Shown here: piece after piece, positions 8,209-15,996 of the stretch | Position numbering within the stretch: position 1 is the stretch's first letter | How the letters are laid out: each line of letters starts with the position of its first letter | DNA from: Actinomycetes bacterium | GTDB lineage: Bacteria; Actinomycetota; Acidimicrobiia; Acidimicrobiales; RAAP-2 | Assembly (NCBI GenBank): GCA_021791635.1 | Contig: JAJYWF010000012.1 | Coordinates: 1-38,892, forward strand | Direction of reading: 5' to 3' | DNA length: 38,892 nucleotides | Program-made: the position numbers and the translations under genes | Notes under the pieces: model-generated | The model's input: only the letters and a program-made list of their open reading frames with translations | Databases searched by the model: none | Told to the model about the DNA's origin: nothing

Positions 8209-8439
8209 CCGGGGCTCGCGGGACCTCTCAGACGCCTGGAGCCCCCAGCTCCTTCTCACGCCACACTGGCGATCCCCGGCACCGGTTCCCCCGAAACGCC
8301 CCGGCGGACGCTCGGCTGGGAGCCCACCGCTGACAACGTGCTCGTGCGGACGGCGATGGAGATTGTGGATAGCAAAGCAAGATTGGGCGTTCACGTTGCC
8401 GTCCGCAGACAGGCAAACCTTTCGGGCTCCCACTCCAGT

Positions 8440-11124
8440 TCACTCCAAGCTCCCGAAGTAGGCTCCGACACGACGGACCCGTGCTCGCTGCCGCTCCAAG
8501 GTTGCGCCGAACCAGATCAGCAGGGCGCCAACGACACCAAGGACAAGCCACCGCGGGCCCTCCCACACGTAGGGGAAAGCGGCATTGAGACCCAGCACGA
8601 GAAGGGTGGCCCCACCGAAGAATAGCGGGCTTCCCAGCCGGGCCCGGCCCCCTGCAACGGCGATTCCCAACGCGAGCACGCTCAGGACCAGTGGACGAAT
8701 CAGCCCACCGCAGGAGATGGCGAGGGCCGTGCTCGGTACCAGCGCGATGGCCAGCCCAGGTCCGAAGCGGCCCCACGACGTCAGGTGAGGGCTTGTAGTG
8801 CGCTCGCCGTTCTTCGCCACGGCGATGAGCAAGGTGACGAATACCGCCGTGGGCCAGGTGTAGGCCTCGACCAGGTGGACGTCGCCGGCCACCAGCCATG
8901 CCCAAGTGACCGGTATGGCCCCTGCTGCCGGGGATAGGTGGTAGAGACGGCGCACAACCCTCAATGCCGTCACTCGCGCGTTGGCGGCGGCGAACCCGGC
9001 GGCAAGCGTGCCAAGCGTGAGGCACAAGGCGAGAGTGAACCACGAATGCTCGGCAAGAGGCCACAGGGCGGGCACCAATAGCCCGGCGACGGCGACACCC
9101 TCGGCGGGAAGCGTGGCCGCGCCGTCCGGCCACGACTGGAGGGACACGAGGGCAATCGCTGCCATTCCGGTGACCACCAGACTCAGGAGCATGGTCGGAG
9201 AGGAGATGGCGGCACCAGTCGTTCCGACACAGGCCAATGCCATACCAAGAGCAATGGCCAACGCACCCCTGCGCATCGACGATGTACCGGCCGTGGTGGC
9301 AGCGACCATCGCGAACACCGCTGCGAACGCCAGCACGACCGTGGTGGAGGCCGCAGTCGCCGTACACCATCCGAGACACGGGACTTCCACCACTACCGCT
9401 GCCACCGGCAAGATGCCGGCCCACTTTGACCCCCGGCGCGACGCTCGGTACCACGTTGCGACGAGTCCGCCCACCGTGAACTGCAGGCAGGCGATCTCGC
9501 CCAGGATGTCGGCCCCAAGCAATAGTGGCGCCATCGCTAATGCCGGCACGGCAAGGGCGACCAGGAACCAACTCGCAACGCCAATCCCCAACAGAGGCCG
9601 AGATGCCACTGAAGGAGTCGACTGCGCCGCAACGGCGTCCACCCCACCCATCCGATGCCAATCGGTGGCGACGGCCATACCGGAGCCCAGTACCACAAGC
9701 GACGTCAGAGCGGGCCAGCCGAGCAAGAGCCGACCATGTCGTCTATTGCCGAAGGCGACCGGGCCGGCAAGGTGCGCGGCAGCGGGTAGGTTCAGTGATC
9801 CGGTCCACCCGTGCCCCCACCAGCCGAGCGGCGCCAGCACGGTCACTACTGCTGGCGCCGCAACGAAGGTGGCGCCAATTCCGGTGACGATGGCCACCGC
9901 CACCGCGATCCCACGGCTTGAGGAACTGGGGAGGATGCGCATCGCCACCACCCCGGTCAAGCCCAGACCGATGAGCGCGGTGGGAAGCCAAATGCCGGGT
10001 ACGAACGGTGAAAGGGCGACCGTGGCGGCTCCCAGGAACGATAGGGCAACCGCTGCCACCGCGGCGTGGCCCCATGCGGAACGCGCTCCCTCCTCGCCAA
10101 TGTCGGCAAACCACAGGTAGCGGACCAGAAAGGGGCTGGCCGCCACCGAGGCGATCGCAAGTGCACACACTCCGGCCGGTCCAGCACTGCCCCGAACAAC
10201 CTCGATACCGAGGATGGCAGCTCCAACTACAGCGACGATCTGGCAGGCACCGGTGCTCCAGGCGCCGACCAACGCGCTCACGTGCCATCGAGGACTACGC
10301 CAGAGGGCCCGGGCCAGGGCGGTGTAGAGCGCGGCTAACACTGACCACAGTGCGACCTGCCCTGCCAAGTGCTCGCCGGAGCCATACCCCAAAGGCACCG
10401 CCGCGTCGATGAGCAATGGCAGAGCCGCCACGGCGGCGATGGCACCGAGTACCCGGCCGGTGACTTGGCCGAGCCCCCCCAGTCCCAAGCCAATCGCTGC
10501 CGACAGTACCGCGCCGAGGGCCCACCACATCTCCGTGGCCAGCCCAGCCCCGACCCCGGCGTGGCGGAGAAGCGCCCAGTCCACCGGGACAAGGAGCTGG
10601 CCTACAGTGCCGAGTGCCTTAGCCGTTGCCGGCAACCGGCACTGCAGGGCAAGTCCGGCGCCGCTGGTGCCCAGCGCGGCGACTGCCAGCACAGCCGCCC
10701 GGCTGGGTGGTCTCAGCTGGGTCCACTCATAGCCGGCGAAGCCCACGGCGCTCAGCACCAGGAGGGTCGATCCCAGCCACAGCAGCACCGTACGGATGCT
10801 TCGGCTGTCCCACTCGGATCCAGAGCCGACGGCAGGGGCGGCGGCACAACGGACGGTCGACTCGGACGACCCTGGCCGGGGCACCCACGGTGCGGGACCG
10901 AGGCGGGAGTAGACCGCTTCGAGGAGATCGGACCTCTCGTGGGCCAGCTGCCACATCTCGGACTCGATGGTCCGGCGCGCCGACGTCAGCTCCCAGTAGC
11001 GGTGCAAGTTGGCCCGGATCTTCTCGGTCTCCGGGGCTCCGATCGGGTAGCCGCACTTTGGGCAACGCCCGTCGGAAACATCCGACCAGGCGCCGCAAGC
11101 CGGGCAATCGATCACGTGATCCAT
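8440..11124 (-). CDS. Large polytopic membrane protein with N-terminal zinc ribbon
   Basis: An 894-residue protein of unknown function. Residues 7-24 form a zinc ribbon (C7PAC10, then C21PKC24), followed by a charged helical stretch (about 30-80) that could be a coiled coil. From about residue 105 to the C-terminus it is an almost continuous series of hydrophobic segments, likely more than 20, rich in Ala, Val, Gly and Leu. This layout matches the uncharacterised actinobacterial family often labelled SCO7613 C-terminal domain membrane protein; that assignment is from memory of the layout, not an alignment. It lies downstream of, and in the same direction as, the MacS-type two-component genes (77 bp gap), so co-expression is plausible. 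The zinc ribbon may recruit a cytoplasmic partner. Confidence 0.75.
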   Translation of the reverse strand: MDHVIDCPACGAWSDVSDGRCPKCGYPIGAPETEKIRANLHRYWELTSARRTIESEMWQLAHERSDLLEAVYSRLGPAPWVPRPGSSESTVRCAAAPAVGSGSEWDSRSIRTVLLWLGSTLLVLSAVGFAGYEWTQLRPPSRAAVLAVAALGTSGAGLALQCRLPATAKALGTVGQLLVPVDWALLRHAGVGAGLATEMWWALGAVLSAAIGLGLGGLGQVTGRVLGAIAAVAALPLLIDAAVPLGYGSGEHLAGQVALWSVLAALYTALARALWRSPRWHVSALVGAWSTGACQIVAVVGAAILGIEVVRGSAGPAGVCALAIASVAASPFLVRYLWFADIGEEGARSAWGHAAVAAVALSFLGAATVALSPFVPGIWLPTALIGLGLTGVVAMRILPSSSSRGIAVAVAIVTGIGATFVAAPAVVTVLAPLGWWGHGWTGSLNLPAAAHLAGPVAFGNRRHGRLLLGWPALTSLVVLGSGMAVATDWHRMGGVDAVAAQSTPSVASRPLLGIGVASWFLVALAVPALAMAPLLLGADILGEIACLQFTVGGLVATWYRASRRGSKWAGILPVAAVVVEVPCLGWCTATAASTTVVLAFAAVFAMVAATTAGTSSMRRGALAIALGMALACVGTTGAAISSPTMLLSLVVTGMAAIALVSLQSWPDGAATLPAEGVAVAGLLVPALWPLAEHSWFTLALCLTLGTLAAGFAAANARVTALRVVRRLYHLSPAAGAIPVTWAWLVAGDVHLVEAYTWPTAVFVTLLIAVAKNGERTTSPHLTSWGRFGPGLAIALVPSTALAISCGGLIRPLVLSVLALGIAVAGGRARLGSPLFFGGATLLVLGLNAAFPYVWEGPRWLVLGVVGALLIWFGATLERQRARVRRVGAYFGSLE

Positions 11125-11201
11125 GAGCCCACTCTGCGGGCGTGCCTGGGAAAAGTCGATCAGGGCCAGCCCCTAAATCGCGTTGGAAGAACCCCCAAGC
11201 G

Positions 11202-11819
11202 CTATTCGATGCCGTGCTCCAAAGCAAAGCGAATGAGCTCCTGGCGCCGGTTGAGGTGGAGTTTGGCCAGGATGTTGCGAACGTGGTTCTCGACGGTCTT
11301 TTCAGCGATGAACAGCTCGGCACCGATCTCCCTGTAAGAGTGGCCTCGGGCCACCAATTGAAGGACCTCACGTTCGCGCTCCGAGAGCGGGCGGACGTCG
11401 GTCGAGCTTCCGGAAAGGCGCCGGAACTCTACAAGGACCAGCGAAGCGAGCGACGGGGAGAACACCGGCTCCCCGGCCGCGGCACGGACCAATGCCGAGC
11501 GGAGTTCCTCAGGTGGAGTCGATTTGACTAGGAAGCCGACGGCCCCGGCAGCAACCGCGTCGAGGAGGTCTCGCTCGGACTCCGACACCGTGAGAATCAC
11601 CACCCGGGTACGCTCGCCACACATCCGGGCCACGCGGATTCCACCACCACCGGGCATGTGGAGGTCGCAGACCACCAGGTCCGGTTCGGCCGCCGCCACC
11701 GCGGCGACAGTCTCTTCAGCGTTTGCGCCGCGCCCCACCACTTCGAAACCGTCCCCCAGGTCGGTCGCTACGCCGTCGATCCAGATGGGATGGTCGTCCG
11801 CCAGGACGACCCGAATCAC
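11202..11819 (-). CDS. NarL/FixJ-family response regulator
   Basis: A 205-residue regulator. The receiver domain has LADDH (7-11), the phosphoacceptor Asp52 in VVCDLHMPG, and LVKS with the conserved Lys. The C-terminal LuxR-type HTH reads LSEREREVLQLVARGHSYREIG and then FIAEKTVENHVRNILAKL. I start at the GTG at 11819 because it overlaps the sensor kinase stop as GTGA; a GTG two codons earlier (11825) is in frame. It should be phosphorylated by the upstream kinase. By kinase type it resembles the MacR partner of MacS in Streptomyces, which influences morphology and secondary metabolism there. Confidence 0.93.
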   Translation of the reverse strand: MIRVVLADDHPIWIDGVATDLGDGFEVVGRGANAEETVAAVAAAEPDLVVCDLHMPGGGGIRVARMCGERTRVVILTVSESERDLLDAVAAGAVGFLVKSTPPEELRSALVRAAAGEPVFSPSLASLVLVEFRRLSGSSTDVRPLSEREREVLQLVARGHSYREIGAELFIAEKTVENHVRNILAKLHLNRRQELIRFALEHGIE

Positions 11820-12973
11820 AGCCACATTCCCACCTCCGCCCCGTGCCCGCGCCCACCATCGATCTCCACCCGGCCACCGACCCGTTGGATGCGGCCGCGA
11901 ATCGAGCCTGAGATCCCGAGGCCTTCAGTGGTGGCCTCGACGTCGAAGCCCGTCCCGTCGTCCTTCACCGAGCAGAACACCCCCCCTCCCTCCACCGGCT
12001 CGACGAAGACCGTCACCCTGGAGGCACCACCGTGCTTGCCGGCGTTCACCAGTGCCTCAGACACAGCACCGACGAGGGCGTCAGCCGTCTCCGTACTCAG
12101 GGCAGGGACATCTGGGGCAAAGACCACGTTGGCGCGTACCCGGTAGATCTCCTCAAATTGGGATGACGTTCGGCGCAGCCGCAGCTCTAGCTGACCTGCA
12201 GGCACCGGCGCTCCCTGGCGACGCCCGGGTCGTCGTGCCCGCCCCTCAGAGGCGTCGATCCCAGCACCTGCGAACTCAGCCAGGAAGGCCCTCAGGTCCC
12301 GCTCTTGGCTCCGGGCCATCGCCGCCAGTTGGGGGTCGCTGGCCCGGCGTTCGACAAGGGCCAACGTCTGGAGCACTCCATCGTGCAGGGCACGACTCAC
12401 CTCTTCGCGAGCCCGGGATCGAGCCAGCTCGTCGTCCGCCTGGCGCAGTAGGCGGAATGCGTAGCCCGAAGCCAGGCCGGCCAGCGAGTAGAGCACCAGG
12501 GTGCTGCTCAATGAAAGGACAACTGGGGAGGTGAGGTCGGCCACCGACACACTGTTCAAAGGAACCGACGCGAATCTTGCCAGTCCCATCGAGAAGCCGG
12601 CCAACAGGCCCGGCCACTCTCCGTAGGCGACCCCAGCCGACAACACGCCGGCCAGGGGCCACGCCGTCGCCAGCGACGACTGGCTGGAGCCGATGTGCCC
12701 GTGAGGAAACACCACCCCGTCGAGCACCATCAGAGCCAGGCCGACCGCGAGCTCGACGACCACCGTGGCAGGTTCCAGAAGGGTCAGGGGACGACGGGCT
12801 CGAAGCACGGCCAGCCATATCGTCACTATCACCGCAATACCCACCAAAAGCCAGGCCAGCAACGCATGCCAGCCAGGTGCCAGATCATCGCGCTCAGAGC
12901 ACAGCACCACCACCATCCACACCAAGAAGACGGCCCGCAGTAAGCCAATCCCGGTGAGTGCCGCTCGCTCCAC
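11816..12973 (-). CDS. MacS-like membrane sensor histidine kinase
   Basis: A 385-residue kinase. The N-terminal half has about five membrane helices with almost no extracytoplasmic domain, as in the DUF5931/MacS type, so it probably senses something in or near the membrane. The dimerisation helix carries the likely phosphoacceptor His197 in RALHDGVLQTLALVERR. The ATPase has VSEALVNAGKHGGAS (N box), VKDDGTGFD and GLGISGSIRGRI. The frame is open 34 codons further upstream, but AAGGGGG lies 7 nt before the GTG at 12973, which also gives a clean first helix; I therefore use that start. It forms a translationally coupled pair with the NarL-type regulator downstream. Confidence 0.9.
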   Translation of the reverse strand: MERAALTGIGLLRAVFLVWMVVVLCSERDDLAPGWHALLAWLLVGIAVIVTIWLAVLRARRPLTLLEPATVVVELAVGLALMVLDGVVFPHGHIGSSQSSLATAWPLAGVLSAGVAYGEWPGLLAGFSMGLARFASVPLNSVSVADLTSPVVLSLSSTLVLYSLAGLASGYAFRLLRQADDELARSRAREEVSRALHDGVLQTLALVERRASDPQLAAMARSQERDLRAFLAEFAGAGIDASEGRARRPGRRQGAPVPAGQLELRLRRTSSQFEEIYRVRANVVFAPDVPALSTETADALVGAVSEALVNAGKHGGASRVTVFVEPVEGGGVFCSVKDDGTGFDVEATTEGLGISGSIRGRIQRVGGRVEIDGGRGHGAEVGMWL

Positions 12974-13067
12974 GCTTACCCCCTTCGATCTACACCAGTC
13001 TGTCCGATATGTCGATCGATCAGCGCCTTCCTGCGCGTTCGAGAGATCGGGGGCTCTGGGGGTCCCC

Positions 13068-13101
13068 AGTGACATTTTGGGGGGAACCCCTGATTGTCAC
13101 T
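13068..13101. promoter_or_regulatory. Inverted repeat in the divergent kinase/acyltransferase promoter region
   Basis: AGTGACA (13068-13074) and TGTCACT (13095-13101) are perfect inverted 7-bp arms 20 bp apart. Between them lies GGGG-AA-CCCC (13081-13090). GGGGG tracts also occur just outside (13058-13062 and 13106-13110). The element ends 28 bp before the acyltransferase ATG and about 95 bp before the kinase start, so it could be an operator shared by both divergent genes. The local two-component regulator is an obvious candidate ligand, by inference only. Confidence 0.5.
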
Positions 13102-13128
13102 TCATGGGGGGAGCCTCACACTGGACCA

Positions 13129-14238
13129 ATGAACGACATCACCAAGACACCGACCGTCGACGACCTAGTCGAAGCCACGCCTGCCACACGAGAACGCGTG
13201 GTCGACTTCACCAGGGTGCTCTCCATCGCCGTCGTCGTGCTCTGGCACTGGGTGTTCTCGATCACGCAATGGGACAAGGGCCGGCTCGTGATGCCAAACC
13301 TGATCAGCCACGTTCGCGGACTGTGGTTGGCCACTTGGGTGCTTCAAATCATGCCCGCCTTCTTCATTGTTGGCGGCTACGCAAACCTGGCCAGCTGGGA
13401 CCGGATCGTGCGACAGCGAGGGGGAGCCCGCGAATTCTGGCAGCAGCGACTGCGGCGGCTGCTTCGCCCGGCGCTCGCGATGATGGCGATCTGGGCAGTC
13501 GTGGATCTGGCGCTCGTCGCCGTCGGAGGCCTGAACGACAATGTCCTGCGCTGGGGAATAGTGACGTTCGTCCCATTGTGGTTCCTCGGTGCCTACTCGG
13601 TGGTGGTGTTGGCAGTGCCCATTACCGCCCGTCTCCATCATCGCTACGGGGTTGTCGTTCCCATTGTGATGGTCATGGGTATGGCGGTCGCGGGAAATGG
13701 GTACGTCACCACCGCGCTGGTATGGCTATTCGCTCACCAGCTTGGGTATTTTTGGCGAGACGGCAGAATCACCCATAGGGGCACTCGACGTGCACGGGTG
13801 GTCGCTTCACGCTTGCTCATCGCCGGTGTGTCATCTCTGGTACTGCTCACCACGTTGGGTGGCTATCCCGATTCAATGGTGGCGACGACAGGCGGTGGCG
13901 GGAGCAACATGTTTCCGACCTCGATCTGTATCGCCGCCCTGGCAGTACTCCAACTCGGTCTTTTGCTGCTCGCGCGGCCCTACCTCGATCGGTGGCTCAA
14001 GCGACGCCGCGTCTGGCGCTTGGTGGTCGCCGCGAACGGGATCTCCATGACGCTCTTCTGTTGGCATATGACGGCCCTGATCATCGTGATCGGCATCTTC
14101 AGCTTCCTGGGTGGCCAGCTTCTGCACTCGCCATCAGCGTTGTGGTGGGTTGAGCGGCCCTTCTGGCTCTTGGCCCCCGGGATCGTGCTTGCGGGTCTGG
14201 TATGGGCCTTCTCCAGGATCGAGCGATCACGATCCTGA
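13129..14238 (+). CDS. Acyltransferase family 3 membrane protein
   Basis: A 369-residue integral membrane protein with about ten hydrophobic helices. The early segment VVDFTRVLSIAVVVLWHWVF contains the His/Arg arrangement typical of acyltransferase family 3, and RQRGGAREFWQQRLRRLLRP matches the conserved cytoplasmic loop. Such enzymes move acyl groups, often acetyl, onto sugars or other small groups at the outer face of the membrane. No SGNH or other extra domain is fused. The frame is open 57 codons upstream, but that stretch covers the inverted repeat region, so I take the ATG at 13129. It is transcribed away from the MacS-like kinase. The natural substrate is unknown. Confidence 0.85.
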   Translation: MNDITKTPTVDDLVEATPATRERVVDFTRVLSIAVVVLWHWVFSITQWDKGRLVMPNLISHVRGLWLATWVLQIMPAFFIVGGYANLASWDRIVRQRGGAREFWQQRLRRLLRPALAMMAIWAVVDLALVAVGGLNDNVLRWGIVTFVPLWFLGAYSVVVLAVPITARLHHRYGVVVPIVMVMGMAVAGNGYVTTALVWLFAHQLGYFWRDGRITHRGTRRARVVASRLLIAGVSSLVLLTTLGGYPDSMVATTGGGGSNMFPTSICIAALAVLQLGLLLLARPYLDRWLKRRRVWRLVVAANGISMTLFCWHMTALIIVIGIFSFLGGQLLHSPSALWWVERPFWLLAPGIVLAGLVWAFSRIERSRS

Positions 14239-14551
14239 CCGTACGAGAACCTGCTGCACGAACTCCCGGACGCTCGATGAAGTCCGTGTCGCGAGCGCGT
14301 GACATCCACGACCTGTCCGAGCGCCGTGGCCACGATGGCGCCCTGGCCTCCAACTTCGTCGCCCCCGAGCGCGACCAGAGCGACATGCTGCCGCCAGCGC
14401 TGACCGACCAGCTGGCAGAGCCCTTCGTCCACGTGCTGCCGAGTGGTAGCCCAAGCATGCCGACGAGCGCTATTCCTACGCGGCACTGGTGGCCGAGAGG
14501 CGCTGGGCCGACGACGCGGACGTGGTGGCTGCCCAAGCTCTCCTGCGGCCC
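14239..14551. other. Gene-free 313-bp stretch, possibly decayed coding sequence
   Basis: Between the acyltransferase stop and the rsmI stop no intact gene can be supported. From an ATG at 14280 one frame reads ARDIHDLSERRGHDG, FVAPERDQSD, MLPPALTDQLAEPF. A shifted frame then reads ADERYSYAALVAERRWADDADVVAAQAL. Both look like biased protein-coding sequence joined by a frameshift, so this may be a gene remnant. I could not name the parent family, and a transposase N-terminus is only a weak thought. Confidence 0.35.
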
Positions 14552-15478
14552 TCAGGACGTGGAGCGGAGTCGGTCCGGCATGCCGGCGGACTGCCCCTCT
14601 GAGCCGGCCTTCTGGGCCAGCGCCACCTGGTAGGCCTGCCGGCGGGGCACCCCGAGCGAAGCGGCGACGGCATCGGCAGCGTCACGGACACCGTCACCGG
14701 CGGCCAGACGATCCGCCACGGCGCCGGCCACGGCGGCGGCCGAAGGCGGAGCCGGAGGAGGCGCCCCGCCGATCACCACCACGATCTCGCCGCGCACCGG
14801 ATGCTCGGCGAAGCTCTCGGCCGCGGACATCAGGTCACCGCGCCACGTCTCTTCGTGGATCTTGGTCAGTTCCCGCACGACGGCCACCGGTCGGTCACCG
14901 CAGACTTCGGCCAGATCAGCCAAGGTGGCCGCCAGACGTCCCGGTGCTTCGAGCACCACCGCCGTCCGTTCCTCCGTGGCCAGCACGGCCAACCGGCGAC
15001 GTCGCTCGGCCCCCTTGCGGGGGAGGAACCCCTCCACGCAGAACCTGTCGGTGGGTAGGCCGCTCACCACCAGGGCGGCCACCACGGCCGACGGTCCCGG
15101 GACGACGCTCACCGTCAGTCCTCCGGCGGCGGCGGCGGCCACCAACCGGGCTCCGGGATCCGAGATCGCCGGCGTGCCGGCGTCGCAGACGACGGCCACC
15201 GTCTCGCCGGCCCGTACCCGTTCGAGCAGCCGGGGAACCTGAGCGTCCTCGTTGTGATCGTGTAGGGCCGACAGTCGTCCCCTCCCGGCGACGCCGGCCG
15301 CGGTCAACAGGGCGCGGGTTCGTCGGGTGTCCTCGCAGCACACGACGTCGGCCTGGTCCAAGACGGCCACCGCCCGGGGAGCGAGATCGCCGAGATTGCC
15401 GATGGGCGTGGCCACCAGCACGATCCGGCCCTCCGACCCCTCGTCGGCTCCGTGGTTCACCGGATCGGAAGACGTCAC
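14552..15478 (-). CDS. rsmI: 16S rRNA (cytidine1402-2'-O)-methyltransferase
   Basis: RsmI methylates the ribose of C1402 in the 16S rRNA decoding centre. The 308-residue protein has the tetrapyrrole-methylase-type fold with IVLVATPIGNLGDLAPRA near the N-terminus, VVCCEDTRRTRALL, ALHDHNED, AVVCDAGTPAISDPGARLV and VLEAPGRLAATLADL. After about residue 240 it carries the extra RsmI C-terminal helical region. The start is a GTG overlapping the DUF192 stop as GTGA. In mycobacteria rsmI lies a few genes from metG. Here the two are separated by the 6-kb block at 8440-14551. Confidence 0.95.
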   Translation of the reverse strand: MTSSDPVNHGADEGSEGRIVLVATPIGNLGDLAPRAVAVLDQADVVCCEDTRRTRALLTAAGVAGRGRLSALHDHNEDAQVPRLLERVRAGETVAVVCDAGTPAISDPGARLVAAAAAGGLTVSVVPGPSAVVAALVVSGLPTDRFCVEGFLPRKGAERRRRLAVLATEERTAVVLEAPGRLAATLADLAEVCGDRPVAVVRELTKIHEETWRGDLMSAAESFAEHPVRGEIVVVIGGAPPPAPPSAAAVAGAVADRLAAGDGVRDAADAVAASLGVPRRQAYQVALAQKAGSEGQSAGMPDRLRSTS

Positions 15479-15816
15479 GGGGTCTCCCGAAGCTCGAGGT
15501 GATCACCGATCCGCAGGCCCCATCGTTCGAACGATCCCGCTTCTGCCTCGAGAACGCTGCGGGCGCGCCGTCGGGGCAGTGCCACCCGCCATCGGTCCAC
15601 GCGCACCGTGTCCAGCACCACCAGATCGGCGTCGAGAAAGCCGACGTCCAGGGGGAACCTCACCCCGAAGGTGTGGATGGAGCGGGTGTGAAGGAGCAGC
15701 ATGGCCCCTTCGTAGCCAGGCCTCCCCATCAGCCCCCTGGTCCGATCGGCCAGGGTGTCCGCCACTTCGGCACCAGCCAACACGGCGCCCTCGCACAGGA
15801 GCCAGGCCGTCTTCAC
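15475..15816 (-). CDS. DUF192 family protein
   Basis: A 113-residue DUF192 domain: TLADRTRGLMGRPGYEGAML, the hallmark HTFGVRFPLDVGFLD, and ERWGLRIGDHLEL at the end. The molecular function of this small beta-rich family is unknown. It is often found near RNA-modification or membrane genes. I start at the GTG at 15816. The open frame continues to 15954, but that part would lie antisense across the bL37-like gene (15896-15979) and is unlike the family. The gene is coupled to rsmI by a GTGA overlap. Confidence 0.8.
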   Translation of the reverse strand: MKTAWLLCEGAVLAGAEVADTLADRTRGLMGRPGYEGAMLLLHTRSIHTFGVRFPLDVGFLDADLVVLDTVRVDRWRVALPRRRARSVLEAEAGSFERWGLRIGDHLELRETP

Positions 15817-15882
15817 CGCCGTCGCCTGGGCAATCCGGCTCCACCCGGAACGGTCACGTCGACAGAGGCTAGCCGCGTCCCC

Positions 15883-15888
15883 TAAGCT
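15883..15888 (+). promoter_or_regulatory. Candidate -10 element (TAAGCT) of the bL37-like gene
   Basis: TAAGCT matches TANNNT and ends 7 nt before the ATG at 15896. The intervening CGCCGGG is not a clear Shine-Dalgarno sequence. The spacing predicts a leaderless message. Confidence 0.45.
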
Positions 15889-15895
15889 CGCCGGG

Positions 15896-15979
15896 ATGTC
15901 GAAGCGGACGGTGAAGCGCAAGCTGAGGGCCAAGAAGAAGGCCAACCACGGCAAGAAGCCGAACTGCGGTCGCGGCTGA
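15896..15979 (+). CDS. Large ribosomal subunit protein bL37-like mini-gene
   Basis: A 27-residue basic protein: MSKRTVKRKLRAKKKANHGK followed by KPNCGRG. The centre KANHGK-[KR]-PN matches what I recall of mycobacterial bL37, a 24-residue large-subunit protein seen in structures of the Mycobacterium smegmatis ribosome. The N-terminal basic half is as expected for an rRNA-threading peptide, but it is a few residues longer and the C-terminus has an extra Cys. The gene is isolated, on the opposite strand to DUF192/rsmI, and close to the glycerophosphodiesterase 3' end. It is too short for most gene callers. Confidence 0.8.
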   Translation: MSKRTVKRKLRAKKKANHGKKPNCGRG

Positions 15980-15996
15980 CCGACGTCGGCTGCACT

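Noticed and set aside
8228-9661. Long minus-strand open frame of 477 codons overlapping the large membrane protein
   Set aside because: Its translation is rich in Arg, Gly, Cys and His without domain pattern, and it lies inside a gene with clear membrane-protein structure. It is a high-GC shadow frame.
14239-14551. Transposase remnant
   Set aside because: The resemblance of MLPPALTDQLAEPF to transposase N-termini is too weak, and no inverted repeats or target duplication were seen.
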